Assembly (NCBI GenBank): GCA_963794475.1
Contig: CAWCDW010000004.1
Coordinates: 248,001-312,000, forward strand
DNA from: GAS188 sp963794475
GTDB lineage: Bacteria > Pseudomonadota > Alphaproteobacteria > Rhizobiales > Beijerinckiaceae
DNA length: 64,000 bases
Direction: 5' to 3'
Part shown: positions 30,254 through 38,611 of the stretch, piece by piece
Layout: the number at the start of each line of letters is the position of its first letter
How positions within the stretch are numbered: the stretch's first letter is position 1
Made by a program: the position numbers and the translations under genes
The notes under the pieces: generated by a model
What the model was told of the DNA's origin: nothing
Database searches by the model: none
What the model saw: the letters and a program-made list of their open reading frames with translations, nothing else

Positions 30254-30910
30254 ATGGCTCTCCAGCGTGAGCTCTTCCACAAGCCCATGGACGCGGCGCA
30301 GGCAGCCGCCGCCGACCAGGCGGACCTCGCGGAAGTGCGCGACACCGCCCGGAACTGTCGCGCTTGTCCGCTGTGGAAAGGGGCGACGCAAACCGTTTTC
30401 GGCGAAGGACCTTCGGATGCGCGGCTCGTCTTCGTGGGCGAGCAGCCCGGTGACGTGGAAGATATCGATGGCCGTCCTTTCGTCGGGCCGGCAGGGCGGA
30501 TCTTCGACCGCGCGCTCGCAGAAGCCGGAATCGAACGGGCGAACGTCTATGTCACCAACGCGGTGAAGCATTTCAAATTCGAGCAGCGCGGCAAGCGCCG
30601 CCTGCACAAGCGACCGGATGCCAGAGAGATCGAGATTTGCCGATGGTGGATTTCGCGAGAGCTCGCGATCATCGAGCCCGAGCTCGTCGTCGCGCTCGGT
30701 GCGACGGCCGCGCGTTCCCTTTCCGGAAGGCCGATGCCGATCGAGCGATCTCGCGGCGAACTCCTGCCTCTCGGTTCGGATGGAGCGCGAATGCTCGTCA
30801 CCGTCCATCCTTCCTACCTTCTGCGCCTTCGCGAGACGGAGGACCGCGATCGGGAATATGCGCGCTTCGTCGATGATTTGAGGCTCGTGGCGCCCGCCGG
30901 CGACAAATGA
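30254..30910 (+). CDS. udgX: UdgX-type uracil-DNA glycosylase
   Basis: Fe-S uracil-DNA glycosylase of the UdgX subfamily. Motif A GEQPGDVED (62-70) and motif B HPSYLLR (185-191) are present. The subfamily-specific loop KRRLHKRP (114-121) has His118 at the place of the His that forms a covalent bond with the abasic sugar in Mycobacterium smegmatis UdgX. The block TNAVKHFKFEQRGKRR is diagnostic. Cys35, Cys38 and Cys129 are likely cluster ligands. 218 residues. It lies 90 bp after treY on the same strand but is functionally unrelated. Confidence 0.9.
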   Translation: MALQRELFHKPMDAAQAAAADQADLAEVRDTARNCRACPLWKGATQTVFGEGPSDARLVFVGEQPGDVEDIDGRPFVGPAGRIFDRALAEAGIERANVYVTNAVKHFKFEQRGKRRLHKRPDAREIEICRWWISRELAIIEPELVVALGATAARSLSGRPMPIERSRGELLPLGSDGARMLVTVHPSYLLRLRETEDRDREYARFVDDLRLVAPAGDK

Positions 30911-30981
30911 CGGGGAACCGCGGATCGGCCCATGTAGTTGCAAATGGCATCTACCCTGTTCACGAGCCCGCTCGAAGGTGA

Positions 30982-31212
30982 ATGCGAATGCTTCTGAAGG
31001 ATAGCCGGAACCGTCAACCGTCCGAGCGCGACAGGAGAGCGCTTGCCAAGGAATTCGGCATTTCGGCATGCGGGCCACTTCCGAACGAAACGCGGAACGC
31101 CAATCGATCCGGCCTCAAAGGCCCGCGGTGGCGAAGGCGCGGGCCGCGTGTCTCGCTTGGGCTTCTCTTGATCGCTTCGGCGGTCGGGGTGATTTTGGGT
31201 CGGAGCCTTTGA
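30982..31212 (+). CDS. Possible small membrane-tethered protein
   Basis: 76 residues from ATG 30982: a basic soluble part and a C-terminal hydrophobic helix (VSLGLLLIASAVGVILG). A weak GAAGGTGA ribosome site is present. No family recognised. A tail-anchored layout is plausible, but chance ORFs of this size are common at this GC content. Confidence 0.3.
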   Translation: MRMLLKDSRNRQPSERDRRALAKEFGISACGPLPNETRNANRSGLKGPRWRRRGPRVSLGLLLIASAVGVILGRSL

Positions 31213-31241
31213 GCAGCGCTCCGGGCGGCGAAAAGAAAAAT

Positions 31242-31421
31242 TCAAACGCCGTTGCGATTTCCGCCCTCGGCTCCGAGATCGGACATCATGCGGGGCGGGT
31301 CGGTCTCGACATCGAGCCGATTTCCGTGGTGCAGCCGCCGACCGCGCGTGCGAAGGCTCCAGGCTGAAAACGCAAGCCCCGCGGCGACGACAACCACCAT
31401 CGCGAGAATGGAACCGATCAT
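31242..31421 (-). CDS. 59-residue single-pass membrane protein
   Basis: The ATG at 31421 follows GGAAGAGG at 5 nt. The N-terminal helix (MIGSILAMVVVVAAGLAFSA) is followed by SLRTRGRRLHHG and a hydrophilic tail with DVETDPPRMMSDLGAE. The positive charges after the helix predict the C-terminus in the cytoplasm. Stop at 31242. The function is unknown. The adjacent 31430-31592 has no gene. Confidence 0.55.
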   Translation of the reverse strand: MIGSILAMVVVVAAGLAFSAWSLRTRGRRLHHGNRLDVETDPPRMMSDLGAEGGNRNGV

Positions 31422-31592
31422 CTGCGCCTCTTCCGCAAGCCCTTCAAAACCGCTTCAACTCTTTCTGATAAGCCTTTGGGGCATCGATAAAAACGTGACC
31501 CCAGCGACCCGAGCGGTTCTTGCCTCAAGCGCTCTCGGGTATCTCCAATTCAGTCCCGAGCAGCACAATGCGAGCACACTCCGGCCGGACGG

Positions 31593-32363
31593 TCAATCTC
31601 GGGGCGGGGCGGAGCGCGCGATGGCGAGGAAATCCTCGGCTTTCAAGCTCGCCCCCCCGATGAGCGCGCCATCGACATGCTCGAGGGCGAGGATGTCCTT
31701 TGCGTTGGAAGGCTTGACGGAGCCGCCGTAAAGGACACGCCTGTGGCTTCCCCCATGCGCACCGAGAATCGTGCCGAGCTCGCGATGAATGAAACGGTGC
31801 ACCTCGGCGATGTCGGCGAGTGTCGGTGTGAGGCCCGTGCCGATCGCCCAGATCGGCTCATAGGCGATGACGATCGCCTCGGCATCGGCGCTTCCCGGCA
31901 CCGAGCCCGCAAGCTGGCGCTTGATGACGCCGAGCGTCCGCCCGCCCTCCCGATCGGAATTCGTCTCGCCGACGCAGATGATCGGCATGAGGCCGGCCCG
32001 CAAGGCGGCAAGCGCCTTCGATTTCACATCGCCATCAGTCTCGGCAAAATAGCTGCGGCGTTCCGAATGCCCCACGATGACGGTCGTGGCGCCGCAATCG
32101 GCGAGCATCTCGGCGGAGATCTCGCCGGTGAAGGCGCCGCTCGCCTCTATATGGCAGTCCTGCGCGCCGATGCCGATACGGGAGCCTAACGCCTCTTGCG
32201 CCGCGAGATAGACGAGGGTCGCGGGCGGACAAACGATGAGCTCGCAAGAATAACGAAGCCTGGCATCATATCCGCGCGCCATGAGGCCGATCTCGGCGAG
32301 GGATTGGCGCTGCCCGTTCATTTTCCAATTGCCGACGATCAAAGAGCGCGACTTCGCTGGCAT
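31593..32363 (-). CDS. tpiA: Triosephosphate isomerase
   Basis: Glycolytic and gluconeogenic TIM-barrel enzyme interconverting dihydroxyacetone phosphate and glyceraldehyde 3-phosphate. GNWKMN (11-16, catalytic Lys), VGHSERR (catalytic His region), AYEPIWAIGTG (catalytic Glu) and YGGSVKPSN (phosphate grip) are intact. 256 residues from the ATG at 32363, chosen because GGAG lies 6 nt upstream; a GTG at 32375 is possible. Many Hyphomicrobiales carry two tpiA genes, one acting in erythritol metabolism; nothing nearby suggests that here. Confidence 0.94.
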   Translation of the reverse strand: MPAKSRSLIVGNWKMNGQRQSLAEIGLMARGYDARLRYSCELIVCPPATLVYLAAQEALGSRIGIGAQDCHIEASGAFTGEISAEMLADCGATTVIVGHSERRSYFAETDGDVKSKALAALRAGLMPIICVGETNSDREGGRTLGVIKRQLAGSVPGSADAEAIVIAYEPIWAIGTGLTPTLADIAEVHRFIHRELGTILGAHGGSHRRVLYGGSVKPSNAKDILALEHVDGALIGGASLKAEDFLAIARSAPPRD

Positions 32364-32648
32364 ATCAAGCTCCACGCTTCCATCGGCGGGCGAGCGCCGC
32401 CGGTCCCGACTTCGCGCCTATAGACCATGGAAGCTCAAGTCGAGTTGTGGTGAGGCCTCAGCCCTCAGGATCGAGGGCGGATCCCTGCAAAGCGTCGCGC
32501 GGTCCAGAGGAGGCGTCCTCGCAATGGACAACAAGCATGCGATCGCCGCGATGGAAATCGTAAGCCTCGCGAGCGCAAAATCACGGCGCCGAGAAGCCGA
32601 TCTCTCAGGAAGCCAACCGGCGACCCCGGTCCCGCAAATCCGGCTCTG

Positions 32649-33893
32649 CTACTCCGTATCGGCAGTCGCGATCGGCACGCCGGCGATTCCATCCTTTTGA
32701 TAGATATCGTCGCGGAAGTTCACGATGCCGTCGGGCGTCGCCCAAGCCGTGAGATAGACCCAGTACACGGGCACGGGCTGTGCGAGCTTCACATCGATGC
32801 GCTGGCCGGATGCGATCGCCTCATCGATCTTGTCGCGCGTCCAGCCGGGCGTGTCCTTCAAAAGCCAGGTGATGTAGTCGCGCACATTTTGCACGCGCAC
32901 GCATCCCGAGGAGACGAAGCGGTAGTCATCTCCGAAAATGCCCTTCTCGGGCGTGTCGTGCATGTAGACGCCGTAAGGATTGGCGATGTTGATGCGCACC
33001 GTGCCGAGCGAGTTCACATCCGCGCCCGGATCCTGCCGGAAGGTGAAATGGGTCGCGTCCTCGGAATTCCAATTGACTTGCGTCGCCTGAACCTCCTGGC
33101 CTTGGCCGTTGTAAATGCGGATTTTTTCCTCGCTCAGATAGTTCATATCCTTGCGCATCCGCGGGATCAGATCCTTCTTGATGATCGACACCGGAACCGT
33201 CCAGAACGGGTTGAAATTGATGTCGATCGCCTTCGTGGTCATGATCGGGGATTGGCGGTCGATCTTGCCGACGCCGGCGGCGTGGCGCGTCATCACTTGG
33301 CCGTTCTCGACAGTCTCGACCTGGGCGGCCGGAATATTGGTGACGACGTAGCGCTGGCCGAGGAAGCCGGAGAAGCTGCGCAAGCGCACGAGATTGACTT
33401 CGAGCTGCTGGATGCGCGTCTCGACCGGCACATTCATTGCCGCGACCGTTTGGTCGCCTACATTCCCGGTGACGCCGAGCCCATGGCGTGTCTGGAAGCG
33501 GCGCACTCCCGCCTCGATGAAGCTGTCGTAAGTGTCGGAGCCGCTGTCGGCCTGGTCGAGATCCCCGCTCGCCAGCAGCCGTTGCCGAAGCGCCACCACG
33601 GCCTTGCCCCGCGCGCCGAGCTTCACGCGCAGGTTGGTCGGTAAGCTGCCCCAGCCGCCATTCGCGGCGATTTCGCGATAATGCGCGATGGCGGCCTCGG
33701 TGGCTGCGGCCGAATCAGATGAAAGCATCGGCACTGGGGAGCGCGGAACGGCGAGGTTCGTCGCCTCTTCATAACCCTGGCGCCACTCGGCCTGGTCGGC
33801 CGGGTCGACCTGGGCCGCAAATGCCGGCAATCCCCCGACAAGCCCGACAAAAGCTCCCGCAAGAGCCAGTTTTTGCGTCAATCGCATCGCCAT
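32649..33893 (-). CDS. Periplasmic L,D-transpeptidase (YcbB/LdtP-like)
   Basis: Peptidoglycan cross-linking enzyme forming 3-3 links or anchoring envelope proteins. The ATG at 33893 (MAMRLTQKLALAGAF) opens a signal peptide ending at PAFAA. A peptidoglycan-binding domain follows (FIEAGVRRFQTRHGLGVTG), then the YkuD catalytic domain with YGVYMHDTP and the nucleophile motif FVSSGCVRVQ. 414 residues. GGAAG lies 7 nt upstream; longer in-frame starts lack a signal peptide. In some Hyphomicrobiales this gene is activated by LdtR, encoded 2 kb away here. Confidence 0.9.
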   Translation of the reverse strand: MAMRLTQKLALAGAFVGLVGGLPAFAAQVDPADQAEWRQGYEEATNLAVPRSPVPMLSSDSAAATEAAIAHYREIAANGGWGSLPTNLRVKLGARGKAVVALRQRLLASGDLDQADSGSDTYDSFIEAGVRRFQTRHGLGVTGNVGDQTVAAMNVPVETRIQQLEVNLVRLRSFSGFLGQRYVVTNIPAAQVETVENGQVMTRHAAGVGKIDRQSPIMTTKAIDINFNPFWTVPVSIIKKDLIPRMRKDMNYLSEEKIRIYNGQGQEVQATQVNWNSEDATHFTFRQDPGADVNSLGTVRINIANPYGVYMHDTPEKGIFGDDYRFVSSGCVRVQNVRDYITWLLKDTPGWTRDKIDEAIASGQRIDVKLAQPVPVYWVYLTAWATPDGIVNFRDDIYQKDGIAGVPIATADTE

Positions 33894-34195
33894 CGCTCGC
33901 TTCCTACTCCACGAGCCGACAGGTTCCCCCAGGCTCGCACTCATTTGATTGGTTGTCGAAGCCCCCCACCATGAGCCGGGGATGGTGTACAAATGCTGAT
34001 CAATTGGGACCGATCTATGTCCCGCAAGAACCGAAAGCCAAGCGCGCCGACGATCACAATGATGAGATCGGTGCCTTTCCCCTCTAGTTCGCGCGCTGTT
34101 GCCGCAAAGCAACAAGGGGGCCAACAATTGCGTCATCGAGTCCATTCTGTATGCTGCCCTCCAACAATAAGAGTGGTGCCTGGGGAGAAACGGCC
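33894..34195. promoter_or_regulatory. Divergent control region between L,D-transpeptidase and lactate permease
   Basis: No coding feature is seen. Divergent promoters must lie here. The region carries an ATG at 34151 in frame with lctP but without a ribosome site, and GGGGAG at 34182-34187 before the preferred TTG start. Confidence 0.5.
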
Positions 34196-35797
34196 TTGTT
34201 CAATCAATTGCTCACGCCCGTCGCGGGCAGCCTCGTCCTATCCTTTATCGTCGCCTCCCTGCCGATCGCCACCGTGCTGGTGCTGCTTGGCGTGGCGCGA
34301 CGCCCCGCCTGGCAGGCCTCGCTCGCCGGCCTGATTCTCGGGTTGGTGACCGCCATCGCCGTGTGGGGCATGCCCGCCGGGCTCGCGCTAGACAGCGCCG
34401 CGAATGGCGCGGTCTTCGCGCTGTGGCCGGTGATGTGGATCGTGTTCAACGGGCTCCTTGTCTATAACATCGCGGTCAATTCAGGCCGCTTCGATGCTTT
34501 TCGCGCCTGGGTGCTCGAGCATCTGCCGGACGACCGGCGCGTGGTGCTCATCATCATCGGCTTCTGCTTCGGGGCGCTGCTCGAAGGCATCGCGGGCTTC
34601 GGGGTGCCGGTCGCGATCACGAGCTCCCTCCTGATCCTCGTCGGCTACCCGGCGATCGAGGCCCTCACCTTCACCTTGATCTTCAACACGGCGCCGGTCG
34701 CCTTCGGCGCGCTCGGCGCGCCGATCACCACGCTCGGCGCGGTGACCCATCTCGATCCCCATCTGCTCGGTAGCATGGTCGGCCGGCAATTGCCGTTCAT
34801 GGCCATTCTCTTGCCGTTCTATGTCATGGGAATCTACGGGGGCAAGCGATCGATTGCGGCGCTCTGGCCGATCCTCGCGGTGGCCGGGCTGAGCTTCGCC
34901 GCGACCCAATTTATCGTCTCGAATTATATCGATTACACCTTGACCGACGTTTTATCCTCGCTCGTCTCGCTGATCGTTTCGATCGGCTTCCTCACGATAT
35001 GGAAACCCGCGCCCGACCCCGAATTCGCAATGAGTCATGAGGCGCGCGCGATCAAGCAAACGAGCACCATCTCGGCTTGGCAGGGCTGGATGCCTTGGCT
35101 TCTCGTGTCGGCCGTCGTCATCTTGTGGACGGTGTTCAAGATCTTCGCCATCGGCCAGCAGGCGATCGAATGGCCGGGCCTGCATAATCAGGTGTTCATC
35201 ACGCTCTACAAAGCCAGCTACGGCGCCATCTGGACGTTCCAGCCGCTCGCCACCGGCACGGCGATCCTGTTCTCGGCCATTCTGATCGCGCTCATCGTCG
35301 GCATGCCGGTCGCGGGCTTCTTCAAAGCCGTCGCCGAGACTTGGCGCATGGCGCGCATCGCCATCCTGACGGTGGCGCTGATCGTCGGCCTCGCCTTCCT
35401 GATGAATTATTCCGGCCAGACCTATACCTTGGGCCTCGCCGTCTCCTCGCTCGGCCTGGTCTTCCCCCTCGTCTCACCCTTCCTCGGCTGGGTGGCGGTG
35501 TTCCTCTCGGGAAGCGACACTTCGGGAAACGCGCTGTTCGGCAATCTGCAAGTCGTGGCCGCCAATCAGCTCGGGCTCGATCCGACCTTGATGGCGGCGA
35601 CCAATTCATCGGGCGGCGTCATGGGCAAGATGATTTCACCGCAAAATCTCTCGACGGGCGTCACGACCACGAATCTCAAGGGCCAGGAGGGCGTGGTCTT
35701 CGCACGCACCTTCAAGCATTCCATCATCCTGACCTTGCTGCTCGGCCTCCTTGTCGTGATCCAGCAATACGTCACGCCTTGGATGATCCCTCACTGA
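34196..35797 (+). CDS. lldP: L-lactate permease (LctP/LldP family)
   Basis: Inner-membrane lactate/glycolate:proton symporter with about 12-14 membrane segments. The start is set at TTG 34196 because GGGGAG lies 8 nt upstream and the product MFNQLLTPVAGSLVLSFIVA aligns with the usual LctP N-terminus. Family blocks: FGALLEGIAGFGVPVAITS, FNTAPVAFGALGAPITTLG, GSDTSGNALFGNLQVVAA and NSSGGVMGKMISPQNLSTG. 533 residues. No lactate dehydrogenase is adjacent. It separates the L,D-transpeptidase gene from its likely regulator. Confidence 0.93.
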   Translation: MFNQLLTPVAGSLVLSFIVASLPIATVLVLLGVARRPAWQASLAGLILGLVTAIAVWGMPAGLALDSAANGAVFALWPVMWIVFNGLLVYNIAVNSGRFDAFRAWVLEHLPDDRRVVLIIIGFCFGALLEGIAGFGVPVAITSSLLILVGYPAIEALTFTLIFNTAPVAFGALGAPITTLGAVTHLDPHLLGSMVGRQLPFMAILLPFYVMGIYGGKRSIAALWPILAVAGLSFAATQFIVSNYIDYTLTDVLSSLVSLIVSIGFLTIWKPAPDPEFAMSHEARAIKQTSTISAWQGWMPWLLVSAVVILWTVFKIFAIGQQAIEWPGLHNQVFITLYKASYGAIWTFQPLATGTAILFSAILIALIVGMPVAGFFKAVAETWRMARIAILTVALIVGLAFLMNYSGQTYTLGLAVSSLGLVFPLVSPFLGWVAVFLSGSDTSGNALFGNLQVVAANQLGLDPTLMAATNSSGGVMGKMISPQNLSTGVTTTNLKGQEGVVFARTFKHSIILTLLLGLLVVIQQYVTPWMIPH

Positions 35798-35823
35798 GGG
35801 GAGAGAAGGTAGCGCGCGACCGC

Positions 35824-35859
35824 GGCTTGCGCCCTTCCCTCGAGGGAAGGGCGCAAGCC
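35824..35859. terminator. 36-bp perfect palindrome between convergent genes
   Basis: The arm GGCTTGCGCCCTTCCCTC is followed directly by its exact reverse complement. It lies 27 bp after the lldP stop and 22 bp before the ldtR stop on the other strand, so it can serve as a terminator for both. No U-tract is visible, so a non-canonical or processing role is possible. Confidence 0.6.
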
Positions 35860-35881
35860 TTGATGCGCGAAGAAAGCGCGA

Positions 35882-36397
35882 TCAGAGCCGATATTTGATC
35901 TGGTCGGACCAGAAGCGCTCGAGCCTTGCGAGCGCATGGTTCATGCGCTGGAAATCATCGATCGAGACGCCGCCCAGATGCTCGATGACACCGACGTGCT
36001 TTTCATAGAGCTTCTTGACGATGTCGTGCACCTCCCTGCCCTTCTCGGTCAGGCTGATGCGCACGGCGCGCCGATCGATGCGCGAGCGGTGATGGTGCAG
36101 ATAGCCGATGTCGACGAGCTTCTTGACGTTGTAGGAGACGTTCGACCCGAGATAATAGCCCCGCGCGCGCAGCTCGCTCGCCGAGAGTTCCTGATCGCCG
36201 ATGTTGTAGATCAACAAGGCCTGGATGGCGTTCACGTCGTCGCGCTTGCGACGCTCGAACTCGTCTTTCACCACGTCCAGGAGGCAGCGGTGCAGACGCT
36301 CCACCAGCTTCAGGGATTCGAGATAATAGGGCCTCACCGCCGCGCCAGCGCCACGAGCGGATTTGCTCGCCGCGGGCATTTTCAATGCCGTGCTCAT
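35882..36397 (-). CDS. ldtR: MarR-family regulator, LdtR-like
   Basis: 171-residue winged-helix regulator. The block RPYYLESLKLVERLHRCLLD, then VNAIQALLIYNIGDQELSASEL and YYLGSNVSYNVKKLVDIGYL, is characteristic of the LdtR group, shown in Liberibacter to activate an L,D-transpeptidase gene and to bind small aromatic ligands. The wing contains RSRIDRRAVRISLTEKG. The upstream region (36398-36605) is AT-rich with repeated GAATTG and TGAATTG motifs, a plausible autoregulatory site. The LdtR assignment is by recalled similarity, moderate confidence. Confidence 0.8.
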   Translation of the reverse strand: MSTALKMPAASKSARGAGAAVRPYYLESLKLVERLHRCLLDVVKDEFERRKRDDVNAIQALLIYNIGDQELSASELRARGYYLGSNVSYNVKKLVDIGYLHHHRSRIDRRAVRISLTEKGREVHDIVKKLYEKHVGVIEHLGGVSIDDFQRMNHALARLERFWSDQIKYRL

Positions 36398-36605
36398 GCC
36401 TCACTCCGTTTGACTCTCCCGCGGCCAATTTTTTCGGCCGTCCATGAGCAAGGCTTATCGCGAGCGGATGAATACGAGTTTAAACTTGAAGGTGAATTGG
36501 AAGTTTACTCAATAGGATGAATTGAAATTGAATGTGAGCGATTTTGCGGATCGCCGGCCGCGGGCGAGGGTATTTCCTGCGTGCGCATTCGCGTTTGCCT
36601 GATCA

Positions 36606-37037
36606 TCAAAGCCGTCGGTAACTCTGGCGCGCGCGCAAATAGGCGACGAGGAAATAGAGAAGGATGGCAACGAAATCGACGACCCCCGAAAGGGGAGCGG
36701 TGCCCCCGCTGATGTCGAAGGCGGTTTCGCCGAGAGCGACCACGATCCAGGTGACGGCCCCCCAGCTCACCGTGAGCCAGAGCCCGACGCCTGCGATGCA
36801 ATCGCCGATCGCGGAGAACACGGCGCCCATTTGGTCGGCGGTCTCGAGCGTGCCGAACACGGGGCCGAACACACCGATGATCTTCGCTGCCTGGTAGAGA
36901 CCCTTCACCAGCCAGGCGAGGCCGATCACGCGCATATAGACCGCGCGGATCAGCGCCCAATCGATCCCCTCGCCTTCCCCGCGACCATCGCCGCCACCGC
37001 GCAGCCGGATCGCGTCGTCATTCGAGGCGCGCTTCAT
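36606..37037 (-). CDS. DUF6163-like membrane protein
   Basis: 143 residues with three or four hydrophobic helices: YMRVIGLAWLVKGLYQAAKI, AIGDCIAGVGLWLTVSWGAVTWIVVA and VDFVAILLYFLVAYL. An N-terminal soluble stretch is rich in Gly, Arg and Asp. The ATG overlaps the stop of the upstream hydrolase gene (ATGA), so the two form an operon. Function unknown; found in Hyphomicrobiales. Confidence 0.75.
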   Translation of the reverse strand: MKRASNDDAIRLRGGGDGRGEGEGIDWALIRAVYMRVIGLAWLVKGLYQAAKIIGVFGPVFGTLETADQMGAVFSAIGDCIAGVGLWLTVSWGAVTWIVVALGETAFDISGGTAPLSGVVDFVAILLYFLVAYLRARQSYRRL

Positions 37038-38099
37038 TTCGCGGCGCCGTCGAAGACGAGCTCACCGGATTCGCGTTCCGTGAAATACGCGGCCACGGCT
37101 TCGTCCGAGACGCCCGCGAGCGCGTCCGGTTGCCAACGCGGCTTGCGGTCCTTGTCGATCACCTGGGCGCGAATGCCTTCATAAAAATCATGGCCCTCGA
37201 CGATGCGCCGGCAAACGCGATATTCGAGATTCAAGGCTTCCTCGAACTCGCCTTCTCGCGCCCGCCGCAACGCCGACAAGGTGACCTTGAGGCTCGTCGG
37301 CGATTTCGCGCGCATCTCGCCTGCCGCCTCGGCGGCGAAGGCCGTCCCTTTCGCTGCTGAAATCATCGAGCGCCGCAAGGATTGCCTCGACCGTTTCCCC
37401 ACCGAAGGCTTGGGCGATCGTGCCCGCGTGGGCGAGCTCGGGAGCGTCCTCATGCGCAACCGCTTCGCCGACGAGCACGCGATGCGGCGGCTCTCCCGCC
37501 GCCAATCCGTCGAGGATGGCGTCGAAGCGCTCGGCCGCGACACAATGCGTCGCGATGCCGAGCACCGCCGCCGAGCCGCGCCCGAGGCGCTTTCCGGTGA
37601 GCGCGAGATAATAGCCGCATCGCCAGGGAAGGCGGGGCAGGACATAGGTCGCGCCGACATCGGGAAAAAACCCGATGCCGACCTCCGGCATGGCGAATTG
37701 AAAACGCTCGCCCGCGACGCGGTGCGAACCGTGGATCGAGACGCCGACCCCGCCACCCATGACGATGCCGTCGATGAAGGCGAGATAGGGTTTGGGGTAG
37801 CGCTTGATGAGGCGATTGAGCGCATATTCCTCGGCCCAAAAGACCAGAGATTCCTCGGGATGGCCGGCCTGTTTTTGCCGGTAGATGGTCAGGATGTCCC
37901 CGCCGGCGCAAAAAGCCTTCGAGCCCGAGGCGCGAATGGCGACGCTGGCGATCGCAGGATCGGTGGCCCAACGGTCGAGCGCGGAACGCATCGAGCGCAC
38001 CATGCCAAGCGTGAGCGCGTTCAGGGCGGCGGGGCGGTTGAGCGTGATCAAGCCGAGGCGGCCGCGGCTCTCGATCAGGATTTCGGGATCGTCGGTCAT
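37034..38099 (-). pseudogene. 3-hydroxyisobutyryl-CoA hydrolase (crotonase family), one frameshift
   Basis: Valine-catabolism enzyme of the enoyl-CoA hydratase/isomerase superfamily. SKAFCAGGDILTIYR, FIDGIVMGGGVGVSIHGSHR (oxyanion hole) and MPEVGIGFFPDVGATYVLPR are typical of this hydrolase, as is the C-terminal SLKVTLSALRRAREG and YRVCRRIVEGHDFYEGIRA. The frame changes near 37360 after LDDFS; removing one base joins the halves. The rest is well conserved (about 355 residues), so a sequence error is at least as likely as a true pseudogene. Confidence 0.82.
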
Positions 38100-38213
38100 C
38101 TATCGGGCGCGGCCCTCGAGGGTCGGCTCGTGCTTAAGCGTGCGCGGCGGTCCGGGTCAATCGCGGCGTGAGCCTGCTTTGCGCGCAACGATGAGCGATT
38201 TGGGCGGTCGACC

Positions 38214-38489
38214 TCATGCCCCCTCGCTCATCAGCGCGGCGCCCGTAACCTTGCCGGCGACCACGGGAACGATCTCGAAGCCGATGAGGTCAGACCATTG
38301 CGCGACCCATTTCTGCAGAAGCGTGACATCCTCGCATTCCATCACCTGGAAGCAGCGCGAGAGATCGGCGGTGACGAAGCTCTCAACGAAAGTGAGGCCT
38401 TCAGGCAGCATTCGCCCATTTTCCCGAAAGCGCCGATAAACGGATTTCGCGTCCTGATTACGGAAAGTCTCGATCACCATGAACTGCAC
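38214..38489 (-). CDS. DUF3303 small protein
   Basis: 91 residues, beginning MQFMVIETFRNQDAKSVYRR and containing RMLPEGLTFVESFV and CFQVMECED, the pattern of the DUF3303 ferredoxin-like (dimeric alpha/beta barrel) family. Its function is not established. It is a single gene with a short leader. Confidence 0.8.
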   Translation of the reverse strand: MQFMVIETFRNQDAKSVYRRFRENGRMLPEGLTFVESFVTADLSRCFQVMECEDVTLLQKWVAQWSDLIGFEIVPVVAGKVTGAALMSEGA

Positions 38490-38611
38490 AAGATTGCTCC
38501 CTTCTTCGGTTCGGCGTCACTCCGGGTACGAGATTTGAGGCGAAATGGCCCCGAATATCGCAACCTTCTTGAAAAAGCGGCTCGCGCGACGCGAGGGCGG
38601 CGAATTGCTTT

